A DNA stretch of 64,000 bases from Acidisoma sp965199065 (GCF_965199065.1 NZ_CBDAQN010000001.1:1240001-1304000); one strand, 5' to 3'; positions 26,317-35,679 are shown, numbered from the stretch's first letter. Notes: generated by a model not told the origin, from the letters alone. Program-made: numbers and translations.

Positions 26317-27554
26317 AGGCCGAACTCTCCGCGTCCGAGGCCCGTCGCATCGCCCTTGCGGCACAGGGGTTCAACCCAATGCGCCGGCACGAAGCCATCG
26401 GTGCCGCGTTGCTGCGTAAGGGCGTCGAGCGGCTCGGCCTGCTGCAGATCGACAGCGTGAACGTGCTCGTGCGGGCGCACTATCTGCCGCTGTTCTCTCG
26501 GCTGGGCGCCTACGAGATAGCCCTGCTGGACAAACTGGTGGCCGCCAAACCGAAGCGCCTGTTCGAATATTGGGGGCATGAGGCGTCGCTGCTGCCGGTC
26601 GAGTGCCACCCGCTTCTGCGCTGGCGCATGGCCCGCGCGCTGCGGGGCCAGGGCGTGTGGGGGCCTCTCGAGCCCTTCGCCGGGGAGAAGCGGCGCGAGG
26701 CCACCGCTCTGCTCGCGCGCATCGAGGCAGAGGGGCCGCTCGCCGCGTCCGACGTGGCGGCAACCAGGGCGACGAAGGGGATGTGGGTGTGGAGCGCCGC
26801 CAAGCACGCGCTTGAATGGCTGTTCTGGGCTGGGCTGGTCGCCTCGACACACCGCCGGGGCAGCTTCGAGCGCGTGTATGACCTGCCCGAGCGCGTGTTG
26901 CCGCGTGCAATACTGGAGCTTCCCACGCCCCGCGGCGTCGATGCCCGGCGGGCGCTCATCGCACGCGCCGGGCGGGCGCTTGGTATCGCGACGGCAGACG
27001 ACCTGCGCGATTACTACCGCATTCCTGCCCCGGACGCGCGCCTGCCGATCGAACAACTGGTCGAAGACGGGACCATCATCCCCGTGCGCGTGCGCGGCTG
27101 GCAGCAGCAAGCCTATCTGCACAAGGATGCGCGCGCCGCCCGCAAGCTGGAGGGTTCGGCGCTGCTGTCGCCCTTCGACCCTCTCATCTGGCACCGTCCG
27201 CGAACCGAGCGGTTGTTCGGGTTCCGCTATCGGCTCGAAATCTACACGCCCGCCCACAAGCGCGAGCACGGCTACTACGTGCTGCCATTCCTGATGGACG
27301 GCGCGCTCGTTGGCCGCGTGGACCTGAAGGCGGATCGCAAAGCCGGCACGCTAATCATCCAGCGCGCGCACCTCGAGCCCGATGCCCCGCACCACACGGC
27401 GGAACGGCTGATCGAGGAACTGCGGCTGATGGCGTCGTGGCTCGGACTGACGAGCCTTGCGGTGGCAACGGCCGCCGACCTCGATCGCCTCTTCGCGAGC
27501 CTCACCTGCACAAGCGCCGAGCCTGTGCGGATGTCAGAGGCCGAGCTCACTTAG
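26313..27554 (+). CDS. Winged-helix YcaQ-like DNA glycosylase family protein
   Basis: The YcaQ/AlkX family unhooks DNA interstrand crosslinks. This 413-residue protein carries the family N-terminus LSASEARRIALAAQGF, the LLQIDSVNVLVRAHYLPLFSR helix-turn segment and EYWGHEASLLP. The C-terminal DPLIWHRPRTERLFGFRY and GRVDLKADRK blocks are also present. There is no ATG, GTG or TTG in frame near the conserved start. A CTG at 26313 overlaps the upstream TGA and has GGGAGAGA about 6-8 nt before it, so CTG is probably used. The first ATG (26379 region) would cut off conserved residues. The 3' end overlaps the convergent DUF1348 gene by 21 bp. Confidence 0.85.
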   Translation: MKAELSASEARRIALAAQGFNPMRRHEAIGAALLRKGVERLGLLQIDSVNVLVRAHYLPLFSRLGAYEIALLDKLVAAKPKRLFEYWGHEASLLPVECHPLLRWRMARALRGQGVWGPLEPFAGEKRREATALLARIEAEGPLAASDVAATRATKGMWVWSAAKHALEWLFWAGLVASTHRRGSFERVYDLPERVLPRAILELPTPRGVDARRALIARAGRALGIATADDLRDYYRIPAPDARLPIEQLVEDGTIIPVRVRGWQQQAYLHKDARAARKLEGSALLSPFDPLIWHRPRTERLFGFRYRLEIYTPAHKREHGYYVLPFLMDGALVGRVDLKADRKAGTLIIQRAHLEPDAPHHTAERLIEELRLMASWLGLTSLAVATAADLDRLFASLTCTSAEPVRMSEAELT

Positions 27555-28010
27555 CCCCGGATGATCGTCCGGCCGAGCTTGCCCCACCGGCCAGTGGAAC
27601 CGCCGCGTAGATTGCGCGATCGGAATGTCGTTGATGCTCGCATGGCGCACGCGCATGAGGCCGCTCTCGTCGAACTCCCACAACTCGTTGCCGTAGCTGC
27701 GGAACCAGGCAGCAGTCTCGTCGTGCCACTCGTAGCAGAACCGCACCGCGATCCGGTTCTCGCGAAAACCCCAAAGCTCCTTGATCAGCCGGTAATCCGT
27801 CTCCTTCGCCCACTTGCGCGTCAGAAAATCGACGATGGCTTCCCGGCCCTGAAAGATCTCGTCCCTGTTACGCCAGCGGCTGTCGACAGTATATGCGAGC
27901 GCCACCTTGGCCGGGTCGCGGCTGTTCCACGCATCTTCGGCCTTGCGTGTCTTCAGCGTCGCGCTCGCCAGGTCGAAGGGCGGGAACGGCGGCCGGGCTT
28001 GATCGGTCAA
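27534..28010 (-). CDS. DUF1348 / nuclear transport factor 2-like protein
   Basis: This 158-residue protein is of the NTF2-like SnoaL superfamily, DUF1348 branch, recognisable by KAEDAWNSRDPAKVALAYT, WRNRDEIFQGREAI, RFCYEWHDE and YGNELWEFDE. Members are small cone-shaped proteins with enzymatic or binding roles; function here is unknown. Its ATG overlaps the stop of the upstream PNPOx-like gene by 4 nt, so the two are translationally coupled. Confidence 0.88.
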   Translation of the reverse strand: MTDQARPPFPPFDLASATLKTRKAEDAWNSRDPAKVALAYTVDSRWRNRDEIFQGREAIVDFLTRKWAKETDYRLIKELWGFRENRIAVRFCYEWHDETAAWFRSYGNELWEFDESGLMRVRHASINDIPIAQSTRRFHWPVGQARPDDHPGLSELGL

Positions 28011-28648
28011 AGGCCTCTCTCCTTGTTGCTGTAGAGCAGCAGTTGCGCGGCAAGCCTCGCGTTCTCCCGCTCAAGCTCCTCGATACGATGACGGAGTGGA
28101 GATACGGCAGCCTCGATCTCCTCCGTGGTGTAGCGGGGCCGGATGTGCTGCGGACAGTTCCAGTCGAACGTTTCCAGACGCAGCACGAAGGCCCGCTCCG
28201 GTCTTCCGCGGTAACCGGCATCGACCAGTTTTGCCGCCAGATCCGGCGATGCGGCGAGATCCTCAGCGTGCATGTGCGCCAGTATCTTGAGCCGCGCCTT
28301 GTGCGGGTAATCGACCAGGATCAGGGAGACCCGGTCATCCGCCTTGACGTTGCCGAGACTGATATACTGCCGGTTGCCGCGGTAGTCGGCGAAGGCCAGC
28401 GTCTGGTCGTCGAGCAGTTTGAGGAAGCCCGGCGGGCCGCCGCGATGCTGCACGTAGGGCCAGCCAGATTCGGAGACGGTCGCGAGATAGAAGTTGTCGC
28501 GGGCGGCGATGAAGGCCGCTTCGCTTGCGCCGAAACGGTCGAAGGTCCGGTCGCCGCCTTTCCCGTCCCACAAGCCCAGGCTTCCCTGCTCTGCCTGCGC
28601 GTTGCGGACAGCGGGCGTCGCAAGCAGATCAAGGAAGCCGTAGGCCAC
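28007..28648 (-). CDS. Pyridoxamine 5'-phosphate oxidase family protein
   Basis: This 213-residue protein has an FMN-binding split-barrel: FYLATVSESGWPYVQHRGGPPGFLKLLD, then FADYRGNRQYISLGN and VSLILVDYP. The C-terminal 40 residues form a probable coiled coil (LRHRIEELERENARLAAQLLL). The family includes flavin- or F420-binding oxidoreductases and stress proteins, so it is unlikely to be the vitamin B6 enzyme PdxH. It is the middle gene of a three-gene operon facing a LysR regulator. Confidence 0.87.
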   Translation of the reverse strand: MAYGFLDLLATPAVRNAQAEQGSLGLWDGKGGDRTFDRFGASEAAFIAARDNFYLATVSESGWPYVQHRGGPPGFLKLLDDQTLAFADYRGNRQYISLGNVKADDRVSLILVDYPHKARLKILAHMHAEDLAASPDLAAKLVDAGYRGRPERAFVLRLETFDWNCPQHIRPRYTTEEIEAAVSPLRHRIEELERENARLAAQLLLYSNKERGL

Positions 28649-28655
28649 GGTGCGC

Positions 28656-29198
28656 TCAGGCCGCCTTGGCGGTCACGACCGGGAAATCGATTTCGGTGCC
28701 GGCGACGATGTTGAGGAAGTTGGTGAACACGTTCTCGGCCACGATCGCCACGATCTCGACCAGCTGTCCGTCGGTATAACCGGCAGCGCGCACGGATTGA
28801 ATATCGGCCTCGGTGACCTGACCGCGATTTCTCGTGATCGTCGCGGCGAATGCGACGGCGGCATTTGCCTTCGCATCGGCAGAGGCGCCCTCACGGTTCC
28901 GGGCGATCTCCCCCGCATCGAGCTTGGCGAGGTTGGTGGCGAGGTAGCTGTGGGCAGACAGGCAATAATCGCAGCCATTCACCTGCGCCACGGCGAGGGC
29001 GATGCGCTCGCGCGTCTTCACGTCCAGCGTCTTTGCCAATGCGCCGCTCAGGCTCAGGTAGCCCTGCAGCGCGTGCGGACTGAGCGCGATCACGCGGAAC
29101 ATGTTCGGAACAAGCCCTAGCTGCTTTTCCACCGCATCGAGCAGCGGCTGGGAACCAGCGGGAACGGCGTCTCGGGCGGGAGCAGGAATATGGGACAT
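28656..29198 (-). CDS. Carboxymuconolactone decarboxylase / AhpD-like peroxidase family protein
   Basis: This 180-residue helical protein has the redox motif CDYC (Cys76, Cys79) followed by SAHS with His83, the AhpD-type thiol peroxidase site. Family members reduce peroxides or act as alkylhydroperoxidase partners. It is the first gene of the operon with the PNPOx-like and DUF1348 genes and is divergent from a LysR gene, a common arrangement for oxidative-stress or xenobiotic-response units. Confidence 0.9.
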   Translation of the reverse strand: MSHIPAPARDAVPAGSQPLLDAVEKQLGLVPNMFRVIALSPHALQGYLSLSGALAKTLDVKTRERIALAVAQVNGCDYCLSAHSYLATNLAKLDAGEIARNREGASADAKANAAVAFAATITRNRGQVTEADIQSVRAAGYTDGQLVEIVAIVAENVFTNFLNIVAGTEIDFPVVTAKAA

Positions 29199-29252
29199 GG
29201 TGTGCCTCTTGCTTTGGTGTCCGGGAGGTATGGACTGAAACGCTGCCGAGAA

Positions 29253-29273
29253 TAATCCGGCATCTTGGCATTA
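29253..29273. promoter_or_regulatory. Possible LysR operator in the divergent gap
   Basis: TAAT at 29253-29256 and ATTA at 29270-29273 bracket an imperfect dyad 20 bp before the LysR start. LysR proteins bind T-N11-A type dyads in divergent gaps. The match is loose and based on position. Confidence 0.3.
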
Positions 29274-29292
29274 CTCTGTTGCCGTCCTAGCA

Positions 29293-30216
29293 ATGACCAT
29301 GGATCATCTCGAGGCGATGCGGATGTTCGTGGCGGTGGCCCGGAGCGGTAGCTTCGCCGAGGCCGCTCGCCGAACACGTCTGTCGCCGTCCGTCGCCACG
29401 CGCGCCGTGGCACAGTTGGAGGACCGGCTCGGCGTGGAGCTGTTGAGCCGCACGACGCGTTCGGTCCGCCTGACCGAACTGGGGGCCGCTCATCTCGACC
29501 GGTGCATTCGCATTATCGAGGAGCTGGACGATGCCGAGCGGGCACTGCGCGGCGACACCGGAGAACTACGCGGCGAAATGGTTGTTGCCGCTCCGGTCGT
29601 GTTTGGGCGCCTGCATGTGCTTCCGATCGTCGTGGCAATGATGCGGCAACATGCCGCGCTCTCGGTTCGGCTGATGCTCTCGGACCGCAATGCGCGCGTG
29701 GCCGAGGAAGGCGTCGATGTTGCCGTCAGGATCGGGCCGCTTGCCGATAGCAGTCTGATCGCTGTGCGTCTCGGCAGCGTGGGGCAGGTTGTCGTTGCAA
29801 GCCCGCACTATCTTGCCACCCATCCCGTGCCGGAGCGCCTCGCCGACCTCAAGAACCACAGCCTCATCGTCTTCGAGGGTCTGGGGCAGACCAACGAGTG
29901 GCGGTTTCGAGATGAGGCGGTCCGCATCCGGCCGCGACTGAGCGTGACCACGGCCGATTGCGCCATTGCCGCGGCTGAAACGGGTTTGGGCATCACCCGG
30001 ACGCTCTCCTATCAGGTGGACGAGGCGCAGCGCGCCGGTCGCCTCGTGCCCTTGCTGGAAGAGTTCGCACCACCGCAGGTTCCGGTGAGCGCGCTTTATC
30101 AGCCCAGCCGCCGCACGACGGCGAACGTTGCCGCCTTTCTTGCTGAAGCGCGCACCTACTTCGCAGCCGGAGCCGTCAGCGGAACCGGGGAAGTTCACGC
30201 GGCGGGCTTGCGGTGA
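29293..30216 (+). CDS. LysR family transcriptional regulator
   Basis: This 307-residue protein has an N-terminal winged helix-turn-helix (about residues 5-62: FVAVARSGSFAEAARRTRLSPS then RLGVELLSRTTRSVRLTE). A periplasmic-binding-like effector domain spans about 90-295. It is divergent from the CMD/PNPOx/DUF1348 operon with a 94-bp gap, so it most likely controls that operon and itself. Effector is unknown. ATG at 29293, with another ATG two codons later. Confidence 0.92.
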   Translation: MTMDHLEAMRMFVAVARSGSFAEAARRTRLSPSVATRAVAQLEDRLGVELLSRTTRSVRLTELGAAHLDRCIRIIEELDDAERALRGDTGELRGEMVVAAPVVFGRLHVLPIVVAMMRQHAALSVRLMLSDRNARVAEEGVDVAVRIGPLADSSLIAVRLGSVGQVVVASPHYLATHPVPERLADLKNHSLIVFEGLGQTNEWRFRDEAVRIRPRLSVTTADCAIAAAETGLGITRTLSYQVDEAQRAGRLVPLLEEFAPPQVPVSALYQPSRRTTANVAAFLAEARTYFAAGAVSGTGEVHAAGLR

Positions 30217-30246
30217 ATCCAAGGAAGGCTGAGGCGGTGGCCGGTC

Positions 30247-31656
30247 TTGCGCTTGCGCCTTCGGCAATCAGCGTTACTTGCTGAGCATGAGCAGCATGCC
30301 GTTCCAGGTGATCCAACGGGCCTGATCCCTAACCTTACCGGATGGACCGGCGGCACGATCCGCATTGGCGTGACCGGCCTGGCGCGGGCAGGGAAAACCG
30401 CGTTCCTGACATCGCTGGCCGCGAACCTGCTGGCGATGGGGGCGGGTCAGCCGACGCTGCCCGCGTTGGCAGCCCGGTTGGGCGGCCGTCGCGTCAGCGT
30501 CGCCCTGGCCCAAAGCGGCGCCTCCGGAGTTCCGCGCTTCGACTACGGCGCCCATCTCGACGCGCTTGCCGCAGAGCCGGCCGCCTGGCCCGCCCGCACC
30601 GGAGCGGTCTCGCTGCTGGCATTGGACGTTACCGTGCCTCGGGCGGGCCTCGCCGGGCAGTTGCCGCCGCGCCGTCTGCGCCTCGAGTTCCTCGACTATC
30701 CAGGCGAGTGGCTGCTGGACCTCCCGCTGTTGCGCATGAGCTTTGCCGACTGGTCCGAGGGCGTGCTCCGCCGGTTGGAGAACCAGCCCGTGGCAAAGGA
30801 TTTCCTCACCTTCTCCACGGCGCTGCCGGGGGATGCCGCGCGCGACGAGGCCTTGGCCGCGACGGGGCATCGCCTATATCGAAGCCTGCTGCACCGGCTG
30901 CGGGACGAGGCGGGGCTCGCCTATCTGCAACCAGGACGCTTCCTGATGCCGGCGCCGGGTCCGGAGCCGCCTTGGATCGGATTTTTCCCCTTGCGCGGAC
31001 GTGGCGGCCTCGCCGGCCTTCTCGAGGAGCGTTACGCCGCTTACGCCAATGCGGCGCGACAGGACTTGCTCTCGCCGCTCTTCGGCAAACTCGACCGTCT
31101 TGTGGTGCTGGCCGATCTTCTGACCGCACTCGCATCCGGACATGAAGGGTTTGCCGACACACAGGCGGCACTGTCGGCGGCCTCCGGCGCCCTGCGCTGG
31201 CAGTCCTCCTGGATGGAGAGCGTGACGGCGCTGCTTTCCCTGCGCTTGCCACCGCCGGTGATCGGGCGCGTTGCCTATGCAGCCACCAAGGCCGATCATG
31301 TGGCCGCCCGCCAACGCGGCAACCTCCGCAGCCTGATGAAGGCGCTGACGGAACGGGAGACCGAAATGGCCTCGGCCTGGTTCGCCATCGCCTCGATCCG
31401 CTGCACGGAGGATGCCGCCTGGCAGCTGGGCGGCCGCAGCGTCTCGGCCGTGCGCGGCCGGGTGGCGGGCCAGGGTGTCGCCCTTTCCTATCCGGGCGAG
31501 GTTCCCGACCAGCCACCGGACGACGCCTTCTGGACGCATCCGTTTTTCGCATTGCCTGATTTCGAGCCGACGCGCCTACCTCACGCCCGACGCGCGGGCA
31601 TCCCTCAGATCGAGATGGATGCGCTGCTCGCCTTCCTGCTGGACGACGTGCTGTGA
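30247..31656 (+). CDS. ycjX: YcjX family GTPase-like protein
   Basis: YcjX proteins are P-loop proteins linked to envelope stress. Walker A is GLARAGKT near residues 44-51, and the family blocks LEFLDYPGEWLLDLPLL, YAATKADHV and SVSAVRGRV are present. The start is uncertain. The frame opens after the LysR stop with only TTG codons (30247, 30253) and no clear ribosome site. An ATG at 30296 in another frame would join smoothly if one C were missing near 30300, giving a short MPVPGDPTGLIP-type start. The downstream ycjF overlaps by 4 nt, the usual pairing. Confidence 0.85.
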   Translation: MRLRLRQSALLAEHEQHAVPGDPTGLIPNLTGWTGGTIRIGVTGLARAGKTAFLTSLAANLLAMGAGQPTLPALAARLGGRRVSVALAQSGASGVPRFDYGAHLDALAAEPAAWPARTGAVSLLALDVTVPRAGLAGQLPPRRLRLEFLDYPGEWLLDLPLLRMSFADWSEGVLRRLENQPVAKDFLTFSTALPGDAARDEALAATGHRLYRSLLHRLRDEAGLAYLQPGRFLMPAPGPEPPWIGFFPLRGRGGLAGLLEERYAAYANAARQDLLSPLFGKLDRLVVLADLLTALASGHEGFADTQAALSAASGALRWQSSWMESVTALLSLRLPPPVIGRVAYAATKADHVAARQRGNLRSLMKALTERETEMASAWFAIASIRCTEDAAWQLGGRSVSAVRGRVAGQGVALSYPGEVPDQPPDDAFWTHPFFALPDFEPTRLPHARRAGIPQIEMDALLAFLLDDVL

Positions 31657-32519
31657 CCCGCGCGCCGCGCCTGCTGATCGAGGATGCCAAGGGACCGCGC
31701 CTCGATCCGATGATGCCGGTGGTGGTGGAGGCGACCGAGGAACCGGCGCCGCGCGCTTCCGGCTTTGTGCTGGCACTGGCGGGCGTGGCGGTTTTGGCGA
31801 TCGGACTGGCGGCGCTGCAGACGGCCAATTTCGTCGCGACCCAGTTCGACCGCACCGTCTGGCTGGGTTGGCTGACGCTCGCGGTCGCAGTCCTGGGCTT
31901 TGGGCTTCTGCTGGCGGCAATCTGGCGAGAGTTGAGCGGCCTGTTCGCGTTGGGCCGCGTCGACCGCTTGAGGCGCGCGCTGGCGAGCGGCGACGCCCAC
32001 CGCATCCACACGGCGGCCCGGAGTTGGGCCGCAACTCTTCCCGAGGCCGCGACGCTCGTACCGGCCATCAACGCCACCAACGACCCCGACGCCATCCTGG
32101 CCCTGCTGCGGGCTGGGCCGGTGGCCGGGCTGCGCGCTCGCAGCGACGCATTGGGACGGAACGCCGCGTTTCAGACTGCGGCCGGGATCGCCGCCACGCC
32201 GGCGCCGGCTCTGGTCGTGCTTCTCGTGGCTTGGCGTGGGGTGCGGCTCGTGCGCCAGGTGGCGGCGCTGCACGGCATGCGCCCGGGCCTGTTCGGCACG
32301 CTCGGTCTGCTCCGCCGCACAATGATGGCGGCGGGCCTGGTGGCCGGGTCGGAGGCCGCGATCAACGCGGCCGCTCATGCCGTGCTCTCCAATCCGCTGC
32401 TGACCCATGCGCTTGGAGAGATGGCCGGCGCCGGCGTCGCGGCCCGCCGCATGATCCTGCTGGCGCGTGCGACGGCTGCCGCCTGCAATCCGCTCGACGG
32501 GACGCGCGACACGGAATGA
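31653..32519 (+). CDS. ycjF: YcjF/DUF697-like inner-membrane protein
   Basis: This 288-residue protein has two adjacent membrane helices (about residues 38-62 and 70-93) and a C-terminal DUF697-like domain with RLVRQVAALHGMRPGLFGTLGLLRR. That is the TIGR01620/YcjF layout. The GTG start at 31653 overlaps the ycjX stop as GTGA. YcjX and YcjF are almost always found together; their joint function is unresolved, though they respond to phage-shock-type stress in enterobacteria. Confidence 0.85.
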   Translation: MTRAPRLLIEDAKGPRLDPMMPVVVEATEEPAPRASGFVLALAGVAVLAIGLAALQTANFVATQFDRTVWLGWLTLAVAVLGFGLLLAAIWRELSGLFALGRVDRLRRALASGDAHRIHTAARSWAATLPEAATLVPAINATNDPDAILALLRAGPVAGLRARSDALGRNAAFQTAAGIAATPAPALVVLLVAWRGVRLVRQVAALHGMRPGLFGTLGLLRRTMMAAGLVAGSEAAINAAAHAVLSNPLLTHALGEMAGAGVAARRMILLARATAAACNPLDGTRDTE

Positions 32520-32553
32520 CGGTGGTGCAAGATGGACCACGATCCGGCGAGCC

Positions 32554-33333
32554 TCAGGAGGCGGCGCGGAACTCCGTCCAGACCTTTGGCAGCAGGCGGA
32601 TCAAGCGCGCCGCCCACCCGGCCTGCCCCGCCTCGTTCGCTATGAGATCCTGGCGGATCTCCAACTCGAGGTAAGGCAATGCCCGGCGCTCGGCATGCAC
32701 CGGGATCGAGTAGTCGGTGAGGTCGTTGACGAAATAAGGCTCGTTGTCGCCAACCACCAGATCGCCCTCTTCCAGCAATAGCCGCTTGAGGAGAAGCGAC
32801 AGGCGCGCATCCCGGTTGTAGAGCACGCCCGCATGCCATGGCCGCACCTCGCCCTTGTAGACGGGGGTGAAACTGTGGACGGCAACGAAGGCCGTGGGCC
32901 GGGCCGCCCGCGCGTCCAGCGCCGCCGTGATCGCGGCGTGGTAGGGTTGGAAAAGCGCCACCCGCCGCGCCTCCCGCTCCGCATCCGTCAGACCCACATT
33001 GCCGGGGATCGGGGTTGTCTCGCTGATCTCCGGGATCGAACTCGGCACCGACGGGTCGCGGTTGCAGTCGATCACCAGACGCGAATAGATCTGGCGGATG
33101 AGCGTCGCGTCGAACGCATCGGCGAGCCGGACAGCAACCGAGGCCGCGCCGATGTCGTAGGCGATGTGCCGCTCCATCTCCGCGTCCGAGACGCCGAGCT
33201 GGCCGAGCCGCCTCGGCATGCGCCGCCCGGCATGATCGCAAACAAAGAAAAAATCGGAGGCACCGTCGGGGTGGTCGATCACCACCGGTGCGGGTTCATC
33301 CTCGGATAGAAGGGTCACGATCGACGGCTGCAT
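32554..33333 (-). CDS. N-formylglutamate amidohydrolase family protein
   Basis: This 259-residue protein has the family motifs FVCDHAGRRMPRRLG, ERHIAYDIGAASVAVRLADAFDA, YSRLVIDCNRDPS and VAVHSFTPVYKG, whose His, Asp and Glu residues bind zinc. Family members hydrolyse N-formylglutamate in histidine breakdown or act on related amides. ATG 33333 gives a typical start; an ATG at 33411 would add 26 unconserved residues. No hut genes are near, so histidine degradation is not supported by context. Confidence 0.87.
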   Translation of the reverse strand: MQPSIVTLLSEDEPAPVVIDHPDGASDFFFVCDHAGRRMPRRLGQLGVSDAEMERHIAYDIGAASVAVRLADAFDATLIRQIYSRLVIDCNRDPSVPSSIPEISETTPIPGNVGLTDAEREARRVALFQPYHAAITAALDARAARPTAFVAVHSFTPVYKGEVRPWHAGVLYNRDARLSLLLKRLLLEEGDLVVGDNEPYFVNDLTDYSIPVHAERRALPYLELEIRQDLIANEAGQAGWAARLIRLLPKVWTEFRAAS

Positions 33334-33450
33334 CACTCCATCATAGCGGCAGGTACCGGTCGCGTCATGTCCAAGCGGCGCTTCGCCTCCCCTACTTGAC
33401 CCGGCGGCCATTTGGTCCTGATTTCATCGACACAGAACGAGGACATCCTG

Positions 33451-34680
33451 ATGGATTTCGAAACGAAGCTCGATCGCCTCGCCGAGGTCGCGGTGAAGGT
33501 GGGTCTTGGCCTGCGCGCTGGCCAGGAAGTGGTCATGACTGCGCCGCTCGAAGCGCTGCCGCTGACGCGGCTCATCACACGTCACGCCTATAAGGCGGGC
33601 GCCTCGCTCGTCACCACCTTCTACGGCGACGATCAGTCGACCCTCGCCCGCTTCGAATATGGCGCACCCGAGAGCTTCGATACCGCCCCCGCCTGGCTGT
33701 TCGAGGGGATGGCGAAAGCCTATGGCGACGGCGCCGCGCGCCTGGCGATCGCGGGCGACGACCCGGCTCTGCTGGCGGCCCAGGACCCTGAAAAGGTCAG
33801 CCGCGCCAACCGGGCCCGCTCCAAGGCCTACCTGCCGGCGCTGAAGCATATCGTCGACTTCCATATCAACTGGAGCATCCTGTCCTTCGCCAGCCCGTCA
33901 TGGGCGAAGATGGTCTTCCCCGACGTCCCCCTCGAGACCGCCGTGGCGAAGCTATGGGACGCGATCTTCGCCGCCTCGCGCATCGACGAGGCCGACCCCG
34001 TGGCGGCCTGGAACGCCCACAACGCGCGTCTGCGCGACCGCAAGACGTTCCTCAACGAGCGCCGATACTCAGCGCTGCGCTTCCGCGGGCCGGGCACCGA
34101 TCTGACCGTCGGCCTCGCCGACCGCCACGAATGGGCGGGGGGCTCGGAAGCGGCGCGCAACGGGATCGTCTGCAATCCGAACATCCCGACCGAGGAGGTC
34201 TTCACCACGCCTCATGCCCAGCGAGTGGAAGGCCGGGTGACGAGCACCAAGCCGCTCTCCTATCAGGGGACGCTCATTCAAGGCATCGCCGTGCGGTTCG
34301 AGGCAGGTCGCATCGTGGAGGCAACAGCACGGACGGGCGAGACCGTGCTGCATAAGGTGCTGGAGACCGATGCCGGCGCCGCGCGCCTCGGCGAGGTGGC
34401 GCTGGTGCCGAACTCCTCGCCGATCTCTAGAAGCGGCATCCTGTTCTACAACACGCTGTTCGACGAGAACGCCGCCAGCCACATCGCCCTGGGCCAAGCC
34501 TACAACAAGTGCATCACGGGTTTCGAGACGATGAGCGAGGAGGAACTCGTGGAGGTCGGCGCCAACCGGAGCCTCATCCATATCGACTGGATGATCGGCT
34601 CGGGCGAGGTGGATGTCGACGGCGTCTCGGCTTCCGGCGAGGCCGAGGGGCTCATGCGCGCCGGCGAGTGGGTCATCTAG
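33451..34680 (+). CDS. M29 family aminopeptidase
   Basis: This 409-residue thermophilic-type metalloaminopeptidase (AmpS/PepS family) has the conserved PNIPTEEVFTTPH block, LFDENAASHIALGQAY and LIHIDWMIGS, which supply the two-metal site. It removes N-terminal residues from peptides in the cytosol. ATG 33451 has GAGGA about 8 nt upstream; the frame is open back to 33412 without support. It is divergent from the N-formylglutamate amidohydrolase gene. Confidence 0.92.
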   Translation: MDFETKLDRLAEVAVKVGLGLRAGQEVVMTAPLEALPLTRLITRHAYKAGASLVTTFYGDDQSTLARFEYGAPESFDTAPAWLFEGMAKAYGDGAARLAIAGDDPALLAAQDPEKVSRANRARSKAYLPALKHIVDFHINWSILSFASPSWAKMVFPDVPLETAVAKLWDAIFAASRIDEADPVAAWNAHNARLRDRKTFLNERRYSALRFRGPGTDLTVGLADRHEWAGGSEAARNGIVCNPNIPTEEVFTTPHAQRVEGRVTSTKPLSYQGTLIQGIAVRFEAGRIVEATARTGETVLHKVLETDAGAARLGEVALVPNSSPISRSGILFYNTLFDENAASHIALGQAYNKCITGFETMSEEELVEVGANRSLIHIDWMIGSGEVDVDGVSASGEAEGLMRAGEWVI

Positions 34681-34698
34681 CCTGGCGTCAGGCCGCGT

Positions 34699-35643
34699 TC
34701 ACCCCTGCCAGGCGGCGTCCGTGACGACGATCTTCCTCGGTACAAGCCCGAGGCCGAAGAAGGTGTCGGCTATTTTTTGCTGGTCGGCGAAGATCGCAGG
34801 CGTCATCGGTCCGACGCCGTAGGCGACGCGCGCCAGAGCCTTCTGCAGAACCGGGATTGGAATGCCGGTCTCGGGCCCGAGCTTGATCGCAGCCGCACCG
34901 GTGTCCGCGGCGACGCTTTTTTCGGTGGCCCCCACGGCCGAGACCACCGCCCGAACCACGGGCGCATTCGCCTCGGCAAAGGAACGCCGGGCAAGGAAGA
35001 ACTGGTGGTTCGGCGCGATGCCCTCGGCGTCGGCGACGAGTTGACCGCCCGTCATCTCGGCGGCGGCAAAAAGCGGATCCCAGCAGCACCAGGCGTCTAC
35101 GCGGCCGGTGCGGAAGGCGGCGAATGCGTCCGGGGGCGCAAGGAAGCTGATTTGCGCGTCTTTCGGCGTCAAACCAGCCTTGGCCAGGGCCGCCACCAAC
35201 AGATAGTTCGCGTTGGAGCCCTTGGTCGTCACGATGTGGCGGCCGCGCAAGTCGCTCAGCGTCTTGATCGTGCTGCCGGAGGGCACGACAATCCCCTCGC
35301 CCTTGGGCGCCGGCGGATCGGCGGCGACATAAACGAAGGGCGTGCCCGCAGCCTGGGCGAAGATCGGCGGAGTTTCGCCGGTGATGCCGAAATCGATGGC
35401 GCCGGCGTTCAGCGCCTCGAGAAGCGGAGGCCCTGACAGGAATTCACTCCAGCTCACCGTGAATCCCAGGGGCGCCAACGTCCGATCCAGAGTGCCGGCG
35501 GCCTTCAGCAGCAGAAGTGTGCCGTATTTCTGGTAGCCGAGGTGGATGGTGCCCCCCGCGGCCGAGGCCGAACGCCCCGCGCCGATATAACCGGCGGTTG
35601 CCACGGCTGGTGCCGTCATCAGGAACGATCGGCGAGAGATCAT
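34699..35643 (-). CDS. ABC transporter substrate-binding protein, SsuA/NrtA-type
   Basis: This 314-residue receptor has an RR-type signal (ISRRSFLMTAPAVATAG) and a hydrophobic core ending near ASAAG, so Tat export is likely. The mature part, LGYQKYGTLLLLKAAGTLDRTLAPLGFTV then GPPLLEALNAGAIDFG and TTKGSNANYLLVAALAKAGL, is typical of aliphatic sulfonate receptors. Ligand may be an alkanesulfonate, taurine or another anion. ATG 35643 places the signal correctly. It is divergent from its permease and ATPase genes, an unusual split. Confidence 0.88.
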   Translation of the reverse strand: MISRRSFLMTAPAVATAGYIGAGRSASAAGGTIHLGYQKYGTLLLLKAAGTLDRTLAPLGFTVSWSEFLSGPPLLEALNAGAIDFGITGETPPIFAQAAGTPFVYVAADPPAPKGEGIVVPSGSTIKTLSDLRGRHIVTTKGSNANYLLVAALAKAGLTPKDAQISFLAPPDAFAAFRTGRVDAWCCWDPLFAAAEMTGGQLVADAEGIAPNHQFFLARRSFAEANAPVVRAVVSAVGATEKSVAADTGAAAIKLGPETGIPIPVLQKALARVAYGVGPMTPAIFADQQKIADTFFGLGLVPRKIVVTDAAWQG

Positions 35644-35679
35644 CGTGGTTTCCCGGCACTGAGCCATGAACATGGCTGT

